64,000 bases of DNA from assembly GCA_014607495.2 (NCBI GenBank), contig CP053156.1, forward strand, positions 992,001 through 1,056,000, written 5' to 3'. Below are positions 1 to 9,287 of this stretch, one piece after another. A program made the translations under genes and the position numbers. Position 1 is the first letter of the stretch, and every line of letters begins with the position of its first letter. This stretch comes from Carposina sasakii. Lineage: Eukaryota > Arthropoda > Insecta > Lepidoptera > Carposinidae. Below the pieces are notes generated by a model. The model was given only the letters and a program-made list of their open reading frames with translations, was not told the origin of the DNA and did no database searches.

Positions 1-5
1 CAGAA

Positions 6-842
6 ATGAACCGATTAGATGTTGTAACTTCGAAGACTGTGTGTTCTGACGTATATGAATTTGGTTTGTCATCCTTACACGCCCGTATAAATTGCATGGA
101 ATGTCTGTTACATATTGCGTACAGGCTTGACTTCAAACAGTGGGCAGCGAGAAGTAATGAGCACAAAGAAATGTTGCAGACAAGAAAAAAACACATTCAG
201 GACAAATTTAAAGATGAGCTCAATCTGTTGATTGATATAGTAAAACAGGGCTCGGGAACCACCAATGATGGCAATACCGCACGAAAGTTTTTCGAGTTTC
301 CAAATACAACTGCAGCTATTACCGGGTTGGATGAGGAGCTCATAAAAAGATTTGCTGTGATTTTGCAAGCAATAACATCTGGCGAGAAAATCGATGTGAA
401 CAAGTTCAAAGATTTTTCCCGCAAAACGGCAGAAAAGTACGTAGAATTATACGATTGGTACTACATGTCGGCAACCGTACATAAATTGTTAATACACGGG
501 GCTGACATCATTGAGAAAAATGACATTGTGCCCATTGGGGCTCTCTCTGAAGAAGCCTCAGAGTCGCGAAATAAAGATTTTAGGAGGTTCCGGGAAAATC
601 ATTCGCGAAAAAGAAGCAGGCAAGATTCAAATCAAGATATTTTAAATATGCTTGTCATTTCCTCTGATCCCTTATTAAGTGCACAAAGGCCTAAGCTAGA
701 TAGTAAGAGAAAACTAAGCTTTTTTGGTGAAACTCTCGACTTAATCCAGTTTCAGGAAACTGAGTTCGAGTTTTTAGATGTAACTAACTTGGATTCTGAC
801 TCAGAATTGGAATCCGACAACGAGAATGATGAAAATTCGTAA
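6..842 (+). CDS. RAG1/Transib-like transposase, C-terminal part (open at left window edge)
   Basis: The frame of 278 residues is open back to the window edge, so the real start is probably outside and the ATG at 6 is only the first visible one. The C-terminal third resembles the end of the RAG1/Transib DDE recombinase family. A segment at residues 158-173 (VHKLLIHGADIIEKND) is followed by IGALSEEASES and NKDFRRFR, then SRKRSR. In RAG1 the equivalent stretch carries the third catalytic acid, so E186 in SEEASES is the likely counterpart; this assignment is from memory of the family. The two catalytic aspartates would lie upstream and are not visible. The tail (residues 255-278) is very acidic. 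The frame has no internal stop, so the element may be young or the gene domesticated. A polyadenylation signal AATAAA lies at 1018. I did not find a convincing 3' terminal inverted repeat. Alternative: another DDE transposase family with a similar C-terminus. Confidence 0.6.
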   Translation: MNRLDVVTSKTVCSDVYEFGLSSLHARINCMECLLHIAYRLDFKQWAARSNEHKEMLQTRKKHIQDKFKDELNLLIDIVKQGSGTTNDGNTARKFFEFPNTTAAITGLDEELIKRFAVILQAITSGEKIDVNKFKDFSRKTAEKYVELYDWYYMSATVHKLLIHGADIIEKNDIVPIGALSEEASESRNKDFRRFRENHSRKRSRQDSNQDILNMLVISSDPLLSAQRPKLDSKRKLSFFGETLDLIQFQETEFEFLDVTNLDSDSELESDNENDENS

Positions 843-1640
843 TATAAGAAAAATATACTTCTTTTCTTTCTTTCTTTCTAATGTAAAAAAAAATACGAAT
901 TTTCATCACTCTCATTTTTCAATTTTTTTTATTAATTATGTAAGATTACTGTACTATTTGGTTCAATTATAATTTAATTGAATATTTTGTATAATTAAGA
1001 ACATTTTTGTAACTTAAAATAAACAGCATTTTTTTATATTTTTCTTGTTTTATACCTATAAATTCATATCATTTGAGTTAACCACATTCATAATATCGAT
1101 TTTCTTAAGTTAGACAATAAAGGGAACCGTTTCATATGTAAAAATAAATAAAAATATTTTGATGATTTTTTAAAAAAAATCGGCAGTGATAACCGTTATT
1201 TGTAGTACGTCAAAAAATCATAAATAATTAGTACTAACACTACCTGTAAGGATATTACGGTTTTCCTTGCCGTTTAAGAGATAATTAAATTTTTATTCTA
1301 GCTTCATACAAATTTTTCGTAAAAAAATTATAAGTCCTTTGTTTTTGTGCAGATTGATGCGAGTATCATTTGAGTATATGATAATAACTAGTAGAAGCGA
1401 TATTCGATTAGAAATTCGGTATTTGCCACTTTTGATTCCTATGTCTATGAAAGCCGTTTTTCAGCCCACCGTGCGTCGGCAGGTTGATCTTCCACTCAGA
1501 AAGCACAAACCAACTATAGAGTTAAAATCAAGCTGAGTCTTTCATTGCATTTTAGGAAGGCTTCCCACACTACCCAGTTAGAGCAAGACTAAGTGATAGT
1601 AGTTTGGGACGTCTGGTCTCAAACATGGTCTGAAGTCATC
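843..1640. other. 3' flank of the transposase gene, no gene seen
   Basis: AT-rich sequence with an AATAAA at 1018-1023 that would suit the transposase transcript. A 65-codon frame at 1339-1536 has no recognisable similarity and is not called. Confidence 0.4.
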
Positions 1641-1647
1641 ATATCAA

Positions 1648-1677
1648 TATTTGCCTGGCTGTCACATTCACCCTGTA
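1648..1677 (-). repeat. Solo right end of the 467-bp MITE family (family 2)
   Basis: ATTTGCCTGGCTGTCA followed by CACCCTGTA matches the right terminus of the full element at 54995-55461. No matching left end is visible upstream, so this is a remnant. Confidence 0.6.
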
Positions 1678-1916
1678 TATTGTTATACATTTCATATGAA
1701 TCCGGTTCATTGCATTATGTGCAAAATTTTAAACATCGTATGTTGAACAAACTAATGTTTTTTTCTTATGCATTTGATTAAATACCCCGAGCATTTTAAA
1801 GCGGAAACAATGCCACCGACCTTTTTACACTTACCGATAGTAGATTATTCTACCTACACTATACATTACACATAGATTATTATATTGTCATCTGTAATTT
1901 TAACACTTTTGTACTA

Positions 1917-2299
1917 TATAGGATGTTTTTTTCGTTGCTACCCTTAACGAAGGATTCGTACTCTATACATCAAATAAAGTAACTTTATGCCAAAAAAATG
2001 CTGGGAAACGATGTAAATTTTTTTGAATTTTTTTTTATTACTTGATTGGGCTAAATTTATAGTGTGCAGTGTTTATGCTAGTTTTTTCATGGACAGATAT
2101 TAATTATTTCTCGTGAAAAAATCTTGCTTGCGTCAATGTTCATTTATGCAGAAAAACGCAATCTACATATTTACTCAACTTTGGACCCTAATATTTTTGA
2201 AACCAGACACTTCCCAAGTATGCTTCCATGGAGAAAAATGATCGTGATGATGAGATTCCGTAGTTTTCGGGAACGTTGACAGCCAACAATGATCCTGTA
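1917..2299 (+). mobile_element. MITE family 1, copy 1 (TACAGGATG ends)
   Basis: A non-coding element of about 383 bp, with ends TATAGGATG and GATCCTGTA. Internal landmarks shared with the other copies are CGAAGGATTCGTACTCTA, ATCAAATAAAGTAA, GCCAAAAAAATGCTGGG, CTCGTGAAAAAATCTTGC and GTAGTTTTCGGGAACGTTGA. It is more diverged than the copies at 7749 and 27809. Confidence 0.8.
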
Positions 2300-2936
2300 T
2301 ATGGTAGATTTTTCCAATTGTCTATTTGAAGAATATAGTTGATACTTAAGTTACTAAGTGGCCTAGTCAGCCCGGAAAAATTTAAATATGGTGCAACACA
2401 CGTAAAAATAAACATAGACTGCTAAAATCATAATCGCCAAACGTAGTGAAGGTGTTAATTGTAGGTAGCTGGCATAATTTTCCGGAAGTCATTTATAGAT
2501 TTTTGCTCTATAGAATTAAGATCTGTTATTTTAGCCTTGTAAAAAATGTATGTATTAAATTATATAATCCTTGTGTCGTATCCATAGCCTCGTGTTGAAT
2601 GAAAGTTAAATAGTTTTTCAAAAACCTTACCTACAATGCCAAGATCCTAAAATTCTATTATTGCTACATGTAATTTGTTGTATTAACGACTGTATAATGT
2701 TGCAGAAGTATACACAAGTAATAAATTAGTAAAGCACCTACTACTCATACTCGTATATTAGCGGTATTTAAAACTAGGTTGCGTTCACAATTGAGAGCAT
2801 TCCAAACGGATTTAACGGGTAAAGTTTCGAATCTGCATACAAAATTTACCGCAGCGCCTAAACGTAGAAACTACACGTAAATAGCCAAGTAAACTAACTA
2901 TGCTGAACTAGAAACTTGCATTGTCAGTGTTTACCG

Positions 2937-2950
2937 TATCGATATCGATA
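2937..2950. promoter_or_regulatory. Overlapping pair of DRE-like TATCGATA motifs
   Basis: TATCGATA occurs at 2937-2944 and again at 2943-2950, followed by a related GTCGATAG. In Drosophila this octamer is the DREF-binding element of many housekeeping promoters. Its use here is inferred. The candidate start codon at 3147 lies about 200 bp downstream. Confidence 0.3.
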
Positions 2951-3146
2951 GTCGATAGTAAACAGCACTTGTTGCGGCATGCGAACAGCGGAAACCCAGA
3001 GCATTGCAGATAGAAAAAAAAAACTTTAAATTGTTCTAACTAAACGATCGTTGGTTTGGTATGCTGGAATGCTGTGTGTGTAGTGCTTCTATGATACTTG
3101 TTAAGTTAAACATATTTCTTGATCATTATGATTGTTTTATTTCAAT

Positions 3147-3175
3147 ATGGTGAAGGCTACCTTAAACAAGTTCAG
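3147..3175 (+). CDS. Possible short first coding exon (MVKATLNKF)
   Basis: An ATG preceded by TTTCAAT opens a frame of nine codons, which runs into CAG/GTAAAA, a fair splice donor, leaving phase 2. The double TATCGATA motif about 200 bp upstream makes a promoter-plus-first-exon reading possible. No downstream exon with a matching phase was identified in the window, and short ATG-to-donor stretches occur by chance, so this is a weak call. Confidence 0.15.
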
Positions 3176-4759
3176 GTAAAACGTATTCAAAACTAAATTT
3201 CCGGCTCCGATGAGCGAGCTGATACATCACAGAATTAGATTTAGGTAATACTTATAGGAATGTTTAATCACAAATTAGATCATAAGTTCATCCTAGATTT
3301 TAAGTTAATGCAAAACACTTTTCCAATAAGCTATTATGTACCTAGATTTGGACGCTGATGGTAAATTATTATAATACAAAAAGATAGGGCTTTTGGTGGA
3401 GTTGTATTGCAACGCAAGCACACTTTAAAAGGCTTCCTACTCAGGCAAAAATGTTATAATAGATCAACCATAACACTCAATCACATTGCTAGTATTTAAT
3501 CTGTGGAATGAGTTCCATTCCAACCCTGGGCAATAAAATAACATTCTAACACTTCAATTTTCCCGATTAGGCAATGATAAAAGTGCGGTTTAATGATTAT
3601 GTGGATGCCGAACCCTATAATGGTAAGTGTCCATTCAGTATAAGGATCCCTCAACGATTTTGTAAAGCGTTGAAAATCCTTTCTCCTTTTTGCAAAATAC
3701 ATGCCAAAAACGAAAGAAAAACGGTGCCTTTTTAATGTTCATATTTGAAAGCGTTTTAAGATATCAATATTTTTAATGAGTCGTAAGATGTAATTTATTA
3801 TAATTCTTACTCTTTTTTGCACTTAGATAAAATCACATTTTAATAAAATGACTTTCAAACTAAAAAAGGTATTTCCAATTCGACGTGTTAAAGTGATATC
3901 AGTTCTTCACATAAAAGACGAGAAAAGGTAATAATATATCATCCTTTCAAAGGCCGACATAAGACTAAACGTAAGAGAAAGAGCCATTATCCGCCTCTTT
4001 CGTCATTCTAGTAGTCTGAGTTTGAAGCCTCTATTAGTTCTGTAGCGGGTTTAACGAGCGGCGACGTCGCTACGTAGGCATTTGTCGAAACTGAATGAAA
4101 GAATCTGCTGTTTTACGAACAATTAGGTAACTTTTATAGAAGTGGCCGAGGTTTTGGGCGAATTTATTTGTCGATGATGTACTACAAATAAAAGTTTCGG
4201 AGATTACTCTTTACAAACTTTCCTTCTTATTACAACAAGTAGAAGATACTATAAAAAGTCATGTCATACGGGAGCCTCCGCAATGTTTTTGAAATTTAAA
4301 ATTATTTGTGTCCGTCCTGCCGGCAGGCTGAAGTAACAATCGGGCCTGCAAACAACTAGGCCTGGTGCACAGGTGTTGGTCTGACCGGTGGAGTGGATTT
4401 CCGGCCCGCATTGTTGCACAAAAGGGGATGTATTCTTCTCCGTGACAGATAAACAAACTTTGACAGACGGGACTTACGCCGGTTCCCTGGCAACGGCGGC
4501 GCTGCTGCCTGCTGCCCAAATCTAGCTACTCTTTGAAGTCATCGAAGCTACAGTTTTGTTTATCATTCATCTGAGTACAGTTTGAAGCATGACAAATCAC
4601 AGTGACAAATAACCAAGCTGACAACTTGGGGACGATGACGTTTTGAATGTTTTATTATTTATTTATTTTCAAATAATATTTACCTAGGTACTTTTATCTA
4701 GTGCTAGTTTAGTAATAAGCAACTTTTGCTTTAATTTTAAATCCCTACCAAGTGCCTGT

Positions 4760-5182
4760 ATGGACAACCGGAATGTCACCCAAAGCACTTCGTCACTGGA
4801 TAGCAGTATCATCTGCAACGAATGTTCCCAGCCGCGCAGCTTTAAAACCCTAAGGGGCCTCAATATCCACGTAGGTAAGGTCCACAAGAATACGAAAAGC
4901 ACCCCTGTCATCAACAATAGCCTACCACCGAACGCACCGCTGAACAATAGTAACCAGACACCATTTTGGCAAACCCTATCCAAATTAAAACGAAATCTAC
5001 CAATAGTTAAGCGTATTCCACGAGGCGCTCGTATTCTTGTGGCCCAGCACCTTACGGGGGATATAAAAAAGGCATACGAGGAAAACTCTGAGCGAGCCTG
5101 GGAACATTTATTGACTTTCCCGTACCGAATCCTACATTTTCCCCGCTCACAAACAAACCTGAACTACCCGGATCAAACATAA
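4760..5182 (+). pseudogene. N-terminal zinc-finger segment of the RLE-type LINE
   Basis: A 140-codon frame with a C2H2 finger near its start: CNECSQPRSFKTL with HVGKVH gives C-x2-C-x11-H-x4-H. In R2-type elements such fingers bind the target DNA. The following residues (NLPIVKRIPRGARILVAQHL) look like the linker ahead of the RT. The frame ends at a stop in 5182; coding similarity resumes in another frame by 5268, so a frameshift lies between. It is part of the same element as the RT at 5268-6128. Confidence 0.6.
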
Positions 5183-5267
5183 CTGCCAAAATTCGCCAAT
5201 TGCTAGCGCACCTTTTAATACGCGCACTCCATCTAATCACCACACCTCTTCTGTCCCCTACCATTTA

Positions 5268-6290
5268 GTTGAAAACAAACTAAATGATGGGGACATCAGA
5301 GGTGCAGCGCGTTTCTTATTCTCCAGTGACTAAGTTGCTACAGATTCCCCTGAAACCCTAACAGCGCTGCAGGATAAACATCCACCTGCAGCACCACACA
5401 CCATTTTTCCCACACCACCCGAGAACGACGCGCTCTCTGTGGTCGCCGCCAATGTAGTAAATGCCATAGGGTCTTTCCAAAGTGGCTCGGCTGGCGGACT
5501 TGATGGCCTCACACCGCAGCACCTCAAGGACCTGACAGGCCCCGGCTGCGGCGGCGCTGGCGAGAGTCTAACTGCAGCTCTGACCAATCTGGTCAGCTTC
5601 ATGCTTGCCGGCCACGTAAACGGAAACATTTTAGGTATTCTATACGGCGCTAATCTATGCGCCCTCACCAAAAAAGATGGTGGCATAAGGCCCATTGCTG
5701 TTGGCACCATGTACCGCCGTCTTACAGCCAAAATATGCTGTAGGGCCAAAAGCCGAGTTTTGTCGCAAGAGTTTCAACCGACACAACTCGGCTTCGGTTC
5801 CCGTGGCGGTTGTGAGGCAGCGGTCCATGCGCTCCGCACTCATCTCTCAAACAGCGATGGCGGTGACGTGCTACTGAAGGTGGATGTAAAAAATGCCTTC
5901 AACTCCGTCGACAGGACTACACTGTTGACGGAAATTAATGATAAAGTTCCTGACCTCTTTCCTTTTCTTTTACAGTGCTATGGCAAAATTTCCAAATTAA
6001 TATATCGAAGTCACATTTGTCTGAAACAGGGTGTCAACAGGGGGATCCCCTCGGGCCGGCTATTTTCAGTCTCGCGATTCATCCCATCATTAAGAATTTG
6101 GAATAAAAATTTAATGTATGGTACTTAGACGACGGAACCTTAGGAGGCGACTCGAAAACCGTTTTTAATGATCTGAAATCTTTAATTTCTCAATTTAAAA
6201 CCATTGGCTTAGATCTAAATTTTTCAAAATGTGAACTCTATGTAAAAGAAACATGCAATTCCAGAAACGAAATTTTCAAAATGTTTAATA
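5268..6290 (+). pseudogene. Reverse transcriptase domain of the RLE-type LINE, frameshifted
   Basis: Coding similarity starts about 5268 (VENKLNDGDIRGAARF), is broken by TAA at 5331, then runs openly from 5334 to about 6030. RT landmarks are GGLDGLTPQHLKDL, the GGIRPIAVGTMYRRL block, and KVDVKNAFNSVDR with the first catalytic aspartate. After that a one-base loss near 6035 shifts the frame. In the new frame the QGDPLGPAIFSL block and the YLDDG active-site box at 6122-6136 can be read, separated by a TAA at 6104. A second shift near 6290 returns to the first frame. The core motifs survive, so decay is fairly recent, but the protein cannot be made intact. Confidence 0.75.
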
Positions 6291-6296
6291 CCTACT

Positions 6297-7589
6297 TTGG
6301 CACCAAACATAAAAATTCTAAACAATAGCTCGCTTCGCCTTCTAGGTTCGCCTATCCTCGACGAATCTATACCAGACTTTGTCGAGGAAAAGCTTCAAAA
6401 TTTTCGTTCTTTTTCGGATAGACTCGAAAAAATTAACTTGCATATGGCCTACGTAATATTAAAATACTGCCTTTTTGTACCTAAATTCACATATGCTTTG
6501 AGATGCTGTCAACTCTGGAAGTACCGTAATCTTTTACAACAGGTGGACAGCATCTTGAAGGATACAATCACCACCATCTTTAACATCCCTTTGGACGATC
6601 GAGCATGGAGCCAAGCAGAACTACCAATAAGGTTTGGAGGTCTTGGCATCCGCAAAATTTCTAGTGTATCGCTGCCGGCATTTCTGTCCTCGGTTATAGG
6701 CACAGAAAAATTGATAAAAACTATTCTGGCACCCAGCAATAACCATTCCGACATCGCCTACATAACAGAGGCCATGAATGCATGGAATTTAGCCTGCCCA
6801 AATAGCAGCCTGCCCAAGGACCTGTCCTCGCAGAAACAGTGGGACGACCCTCTCAGTAAGCTGGCACGGAATAGACTCTTAGAAACGTCCAGCAACCCCA
6901 CTGAGAGGGCGCGTCTTCTTGCTGTATCCCGCTGGGAATCAGGTCTTTGGCTGCAGGCCCCTCCGTCAAGTAATCTGGGAACGTTACTTGACAATAACAC
7001 TTTCCGCTTGGCCGTTTCATTGCGCATCGGTGCCCCATGTATAGTGCCTCACCGATGCGCCTGTGGTGAATCAGTAGAGCGCCTCGGTCACCATGGACTA
7101 TCCTGCAGCAGAAGCGCGGGCCGCATATCGCGCCATAGCGCTATCAATGATGTCATCCGCCGGGCTTTAGGAACCGCGAACATCGCCGCCGTGCTAGAGC
7201 CAAATGGCTTAACGCGCGATGACGGAAAAAGGCCCGACGGCATGACACTAATTCCATGGAAGATGGGACGGCCCTTAGTGTGGGACGCTACAAGCGTGGA
7301 CACACTGGCACCGTCCCATCTCCCTGAAACGTCGCAAAAAGCAGGCAGCGCTGCTGAAGCTGCGGAATCCCTCAAACGGGGCAAATATTCCAGCCTCGAC
7401 AGAGGCTACTTATTTGCGCCGTTCGGCATGGAGACCCTGGGCCCTTGGGGACCGGCGGCGCTCAAAACATACAGGGACCTGGCCGGGCGGCTCGTAGAGT
7501 CCACACGTGACCAAAATGCTGGCTGCTACTTAGGCCAAAGAATAAGCATAGCCATTCAACGCAGCCAGCATTTTGGGCACGCTACCTGA
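6297..7589 (+). pseudogene. C-terminal part of the RLE-type LINE: thumb, CCHC knuckle and PD-(D/E)xK endonuclease
   Basis: An open stretch of about 430 codons with no internal stop. The opening residues (NNSSLRLLGSPI) match the post-RT segment of LINE proteins. Residues 254-270 hold a CxC...HH...C knuckle (CACGESVERLGHHGLSC). Beyond it come RPDG at 312-315, WDATSVDT at 329-336 and lysines in ESLKRGKYSS at 357-366, the arrangement expected for the restriction-like endonuclease that nicks the target in R2-group elements. The frame closes at 7589, about 120 bp before the terminal A run. It needs the upstream RT to be functional, and that is broken. Confidence 0.7.
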
Positions 7590-7748
7590 TAAGGTAGATC
7601 AACCGACGTCCCACAGGTACACCATAGATCAAAATAGTTCTAAGTTAGCTATAACATATATCAAAATTATTGTTGGAAATAAATTCATTTATTCAAAAAA
7701 AAAGAGATACCTAAATAGAAATAAATGTTTGTATAAAACTATATTATA

Positions 7749-8147
7749 TACAGGATGTTTTTTTGTGGCCAGCATTAACGAAGGGTACGTACTCTATACA
7801 TCAAATAAAGTAAGTTTATTCCAAAAAAAATGCTGGGATTTTTTATTTTTTTTATATAAGTAATAAAAAAATTTAAAAAAAATTCCCAGCATGAGGCGAA
7901 ATTTATAGTATCTAGTGTTTATGTTAGTTTTTTTATAGACAGATGTAAATTATTTCTCGTGAAAAAATCTTGCTACATGCGTCTATGTGCATTTATGCAG
8001 AAAAACGCAGTCTATTTACTCAACTTTGAACCCTAATATTTTGGAAATCAGACACTTCCCAGGTATGCTTCCAATGAGAAAAATGATCATGATGATGAGG
8101 AGATTACGTAGTTTTCGGGAACGTTGACGACCAAAAATCATCCTGTA
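7749..8147 (+). mobile_element. MITE family 1, copy 2
   Basis: About 399 bp, ends TACAGGATGTTTTTTTGTGG and ATCATCCTGTA. It starts about 40 bp beyond the LINE tail. It is one of the cleaner copies, although the centre has a T/A-rich expansion near 7840-7880. No coding capacity. Confidence 0.85.
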
Positions 8148-8202
8148 TAAACTAGCATCTATTTAAGTCCACAACGTGTTAATACACAACTAAAAATCTA
8201 GA

Positions 8203-8603
8203 AATAAACTGACTTTTGAAAAAAAAAAATTTACCGACTTCAAACTTTAACTAAAAAACGATAAATAACGTAATTTATCTACTTAATACATATTAAATAT
8301 CTAAAATTATTTGCCGATCGATTAAGTATCTTGTATTTAGATCATTTTTATTTATATTTAAAATGTGTAATAGCTAACTTAGAACTACTTAGATCTAGGG
8401 CTGGCACCGACTCCAAAAATAAGTGATTATTATAAATATTTAAATAGTTAAAAATGACTTTGTTAAAGTATTAGGTATTAAATTGTAAATATTTAAATAA
8501 TTTTAGATATTTAATATGTATTAAGTAGATAAATTAGTTACGTTATTTATCGCTTATTAGTTAAAGTTTGAAGTCGGTAATTGTTTTTAAAAGTCAGTTT
8601 ATT
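8203..8603. mobile_element. Fold-back MITE with arms of about 105 bp
   Basis: The arms at 8205-8312 and 8498-8601 are inverted copies. Both contain TAAACTGACTTTT, ACCGACTTCAAACTTTAACT, GATAAATAACGTAA and ATATTAAATATCTAAAATTA, with a few small indels. The spacer is about 185 bp. Non-coding. The superfamily is unknown and the target duplication unclear (AA/TT flanks). Confidence 0.75.
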
Positions 8604-9054
8604 TTAAAATAAATCCATCTGGAAACAGTTAACAAACATTTCTTTTAAAGACACCATATTAATATTTAAAAATGTTAGTTTTGAAGGTACATTTGTCAAT
8701 CGAATACATTGCTTGCAATATTTTTTTTTTTAATTTTTTTCGTTTCCCAGGGTTGGTTCCATAGAAAAAAAAGATCGTTGCGTTACAAAGAATACGAGGT
8801 ATTAAAACAACAACGTTGTCTTTTTACATCCTGTATGTGTTTTCTCGGTTATACGGTGGGCAACAATTTTCCAAGCTTGACTTATCTTGAGCCTATAATC
8901 AGTTAGTTTTAAGTGAGTCGTCTCAACTGTTGACTTGCATAAGGGTCTTTCCTTGGCCGTCCCTATCGCCGAACCCTCTTAACATTAATTTCACATTTGA
9001 AAAATAGACTTACCCACTTAACTTTGAAGGCTTATTGCTACCTCATTTGGACAC
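8604..9054. other. No feature seen
   Basis: AT-rich sequence between two MITEs. The 65-codon frame at 8709-8906 has no recognisable similarity. Confidence 0.4.
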
Positions 9055-9057
9055 TTA

Positions 9058-9284
9058 GGCCCGTGTTCATCAACGTTCGATTAATGTAATCGCTCGGTTA
9101 GCAGATTTTAAAGGTGTTCTATGACAACTAATGTATAAGTTATTACCATTAAACACATGTAAAATTATTAACTAATAATAAATATTTATTAACAACATTA
9201 TTCATATGAAAAAGCGTCAATAAACACCCTTTCAAAAACATTAATCGGCTATTTTGCTTAATCGAGCGTTGATGAATATGGGCC
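9058..9284. mobile_element. Harbinger-type MITE with TTA duplication
   Basis: A 227-bp element whose ends GGCCCGTGTTCATCAACG and CGTTGATGAATATGGGCC are near-perfect inverted repeats, continuing into CGATTAA on both sides. TTA flanks it at 9055-9057 and 9285-9287. A 3-bp TTA/TAA duplication with GG-initial inverted repeats fits PIF/Harbinger non-autonomous elements. Confidence 0.75.
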
Positions 9285-9287
9285 TTA

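Larger units (their letters stand above)
2300..4250. other. Non-coding stretch with DRE-like motif and a possible micro-exon
   Basis: No long frame of interest. Two overlapping TATCGATA motifs lie at 2937-2950, and a short ATG frame with a CAG/GTAAAA donor-like end lies at 3147-3175 (separate entries). Nothing else recognised. Confidence 0.4.
4250..7707 (+). mobile_element. Degenerate R2-group-like LINE with restriction-like endonuclease
   Basis: A single-ORF type non-LTR retrotransposon, reading left to right: N-terminal C2H2 zinc finger, linker, reverse transcriptase, CCHC knuckle and a C-terminal PD-(D/E)xK-type endonuclease. The 3' end is marked by a short A run at about 7698-7707 after an AATAAA. 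The 5' boundary is uncertain: 4250-4759 is more GC-rich than its surroundings and may be 5' UTR or decayed coding sequence. Three frame changes and two in-frame TAA codons (5331-5333 and 6104-6106) show it is dead. The order zinc finger-RT-CCHC-RLE is that of R2-group elements; the exact clade (R2, R4/Dong, NeSL or another RLE group) is not resolved. Confidence 0.7.

Noticed and set aside
4259..4519. 86-codon minus-strand frame with several cysteines
   Set aside because: Antisense to the 5' region of the RLE LINE; the forward strand explains the GC-rich composition.
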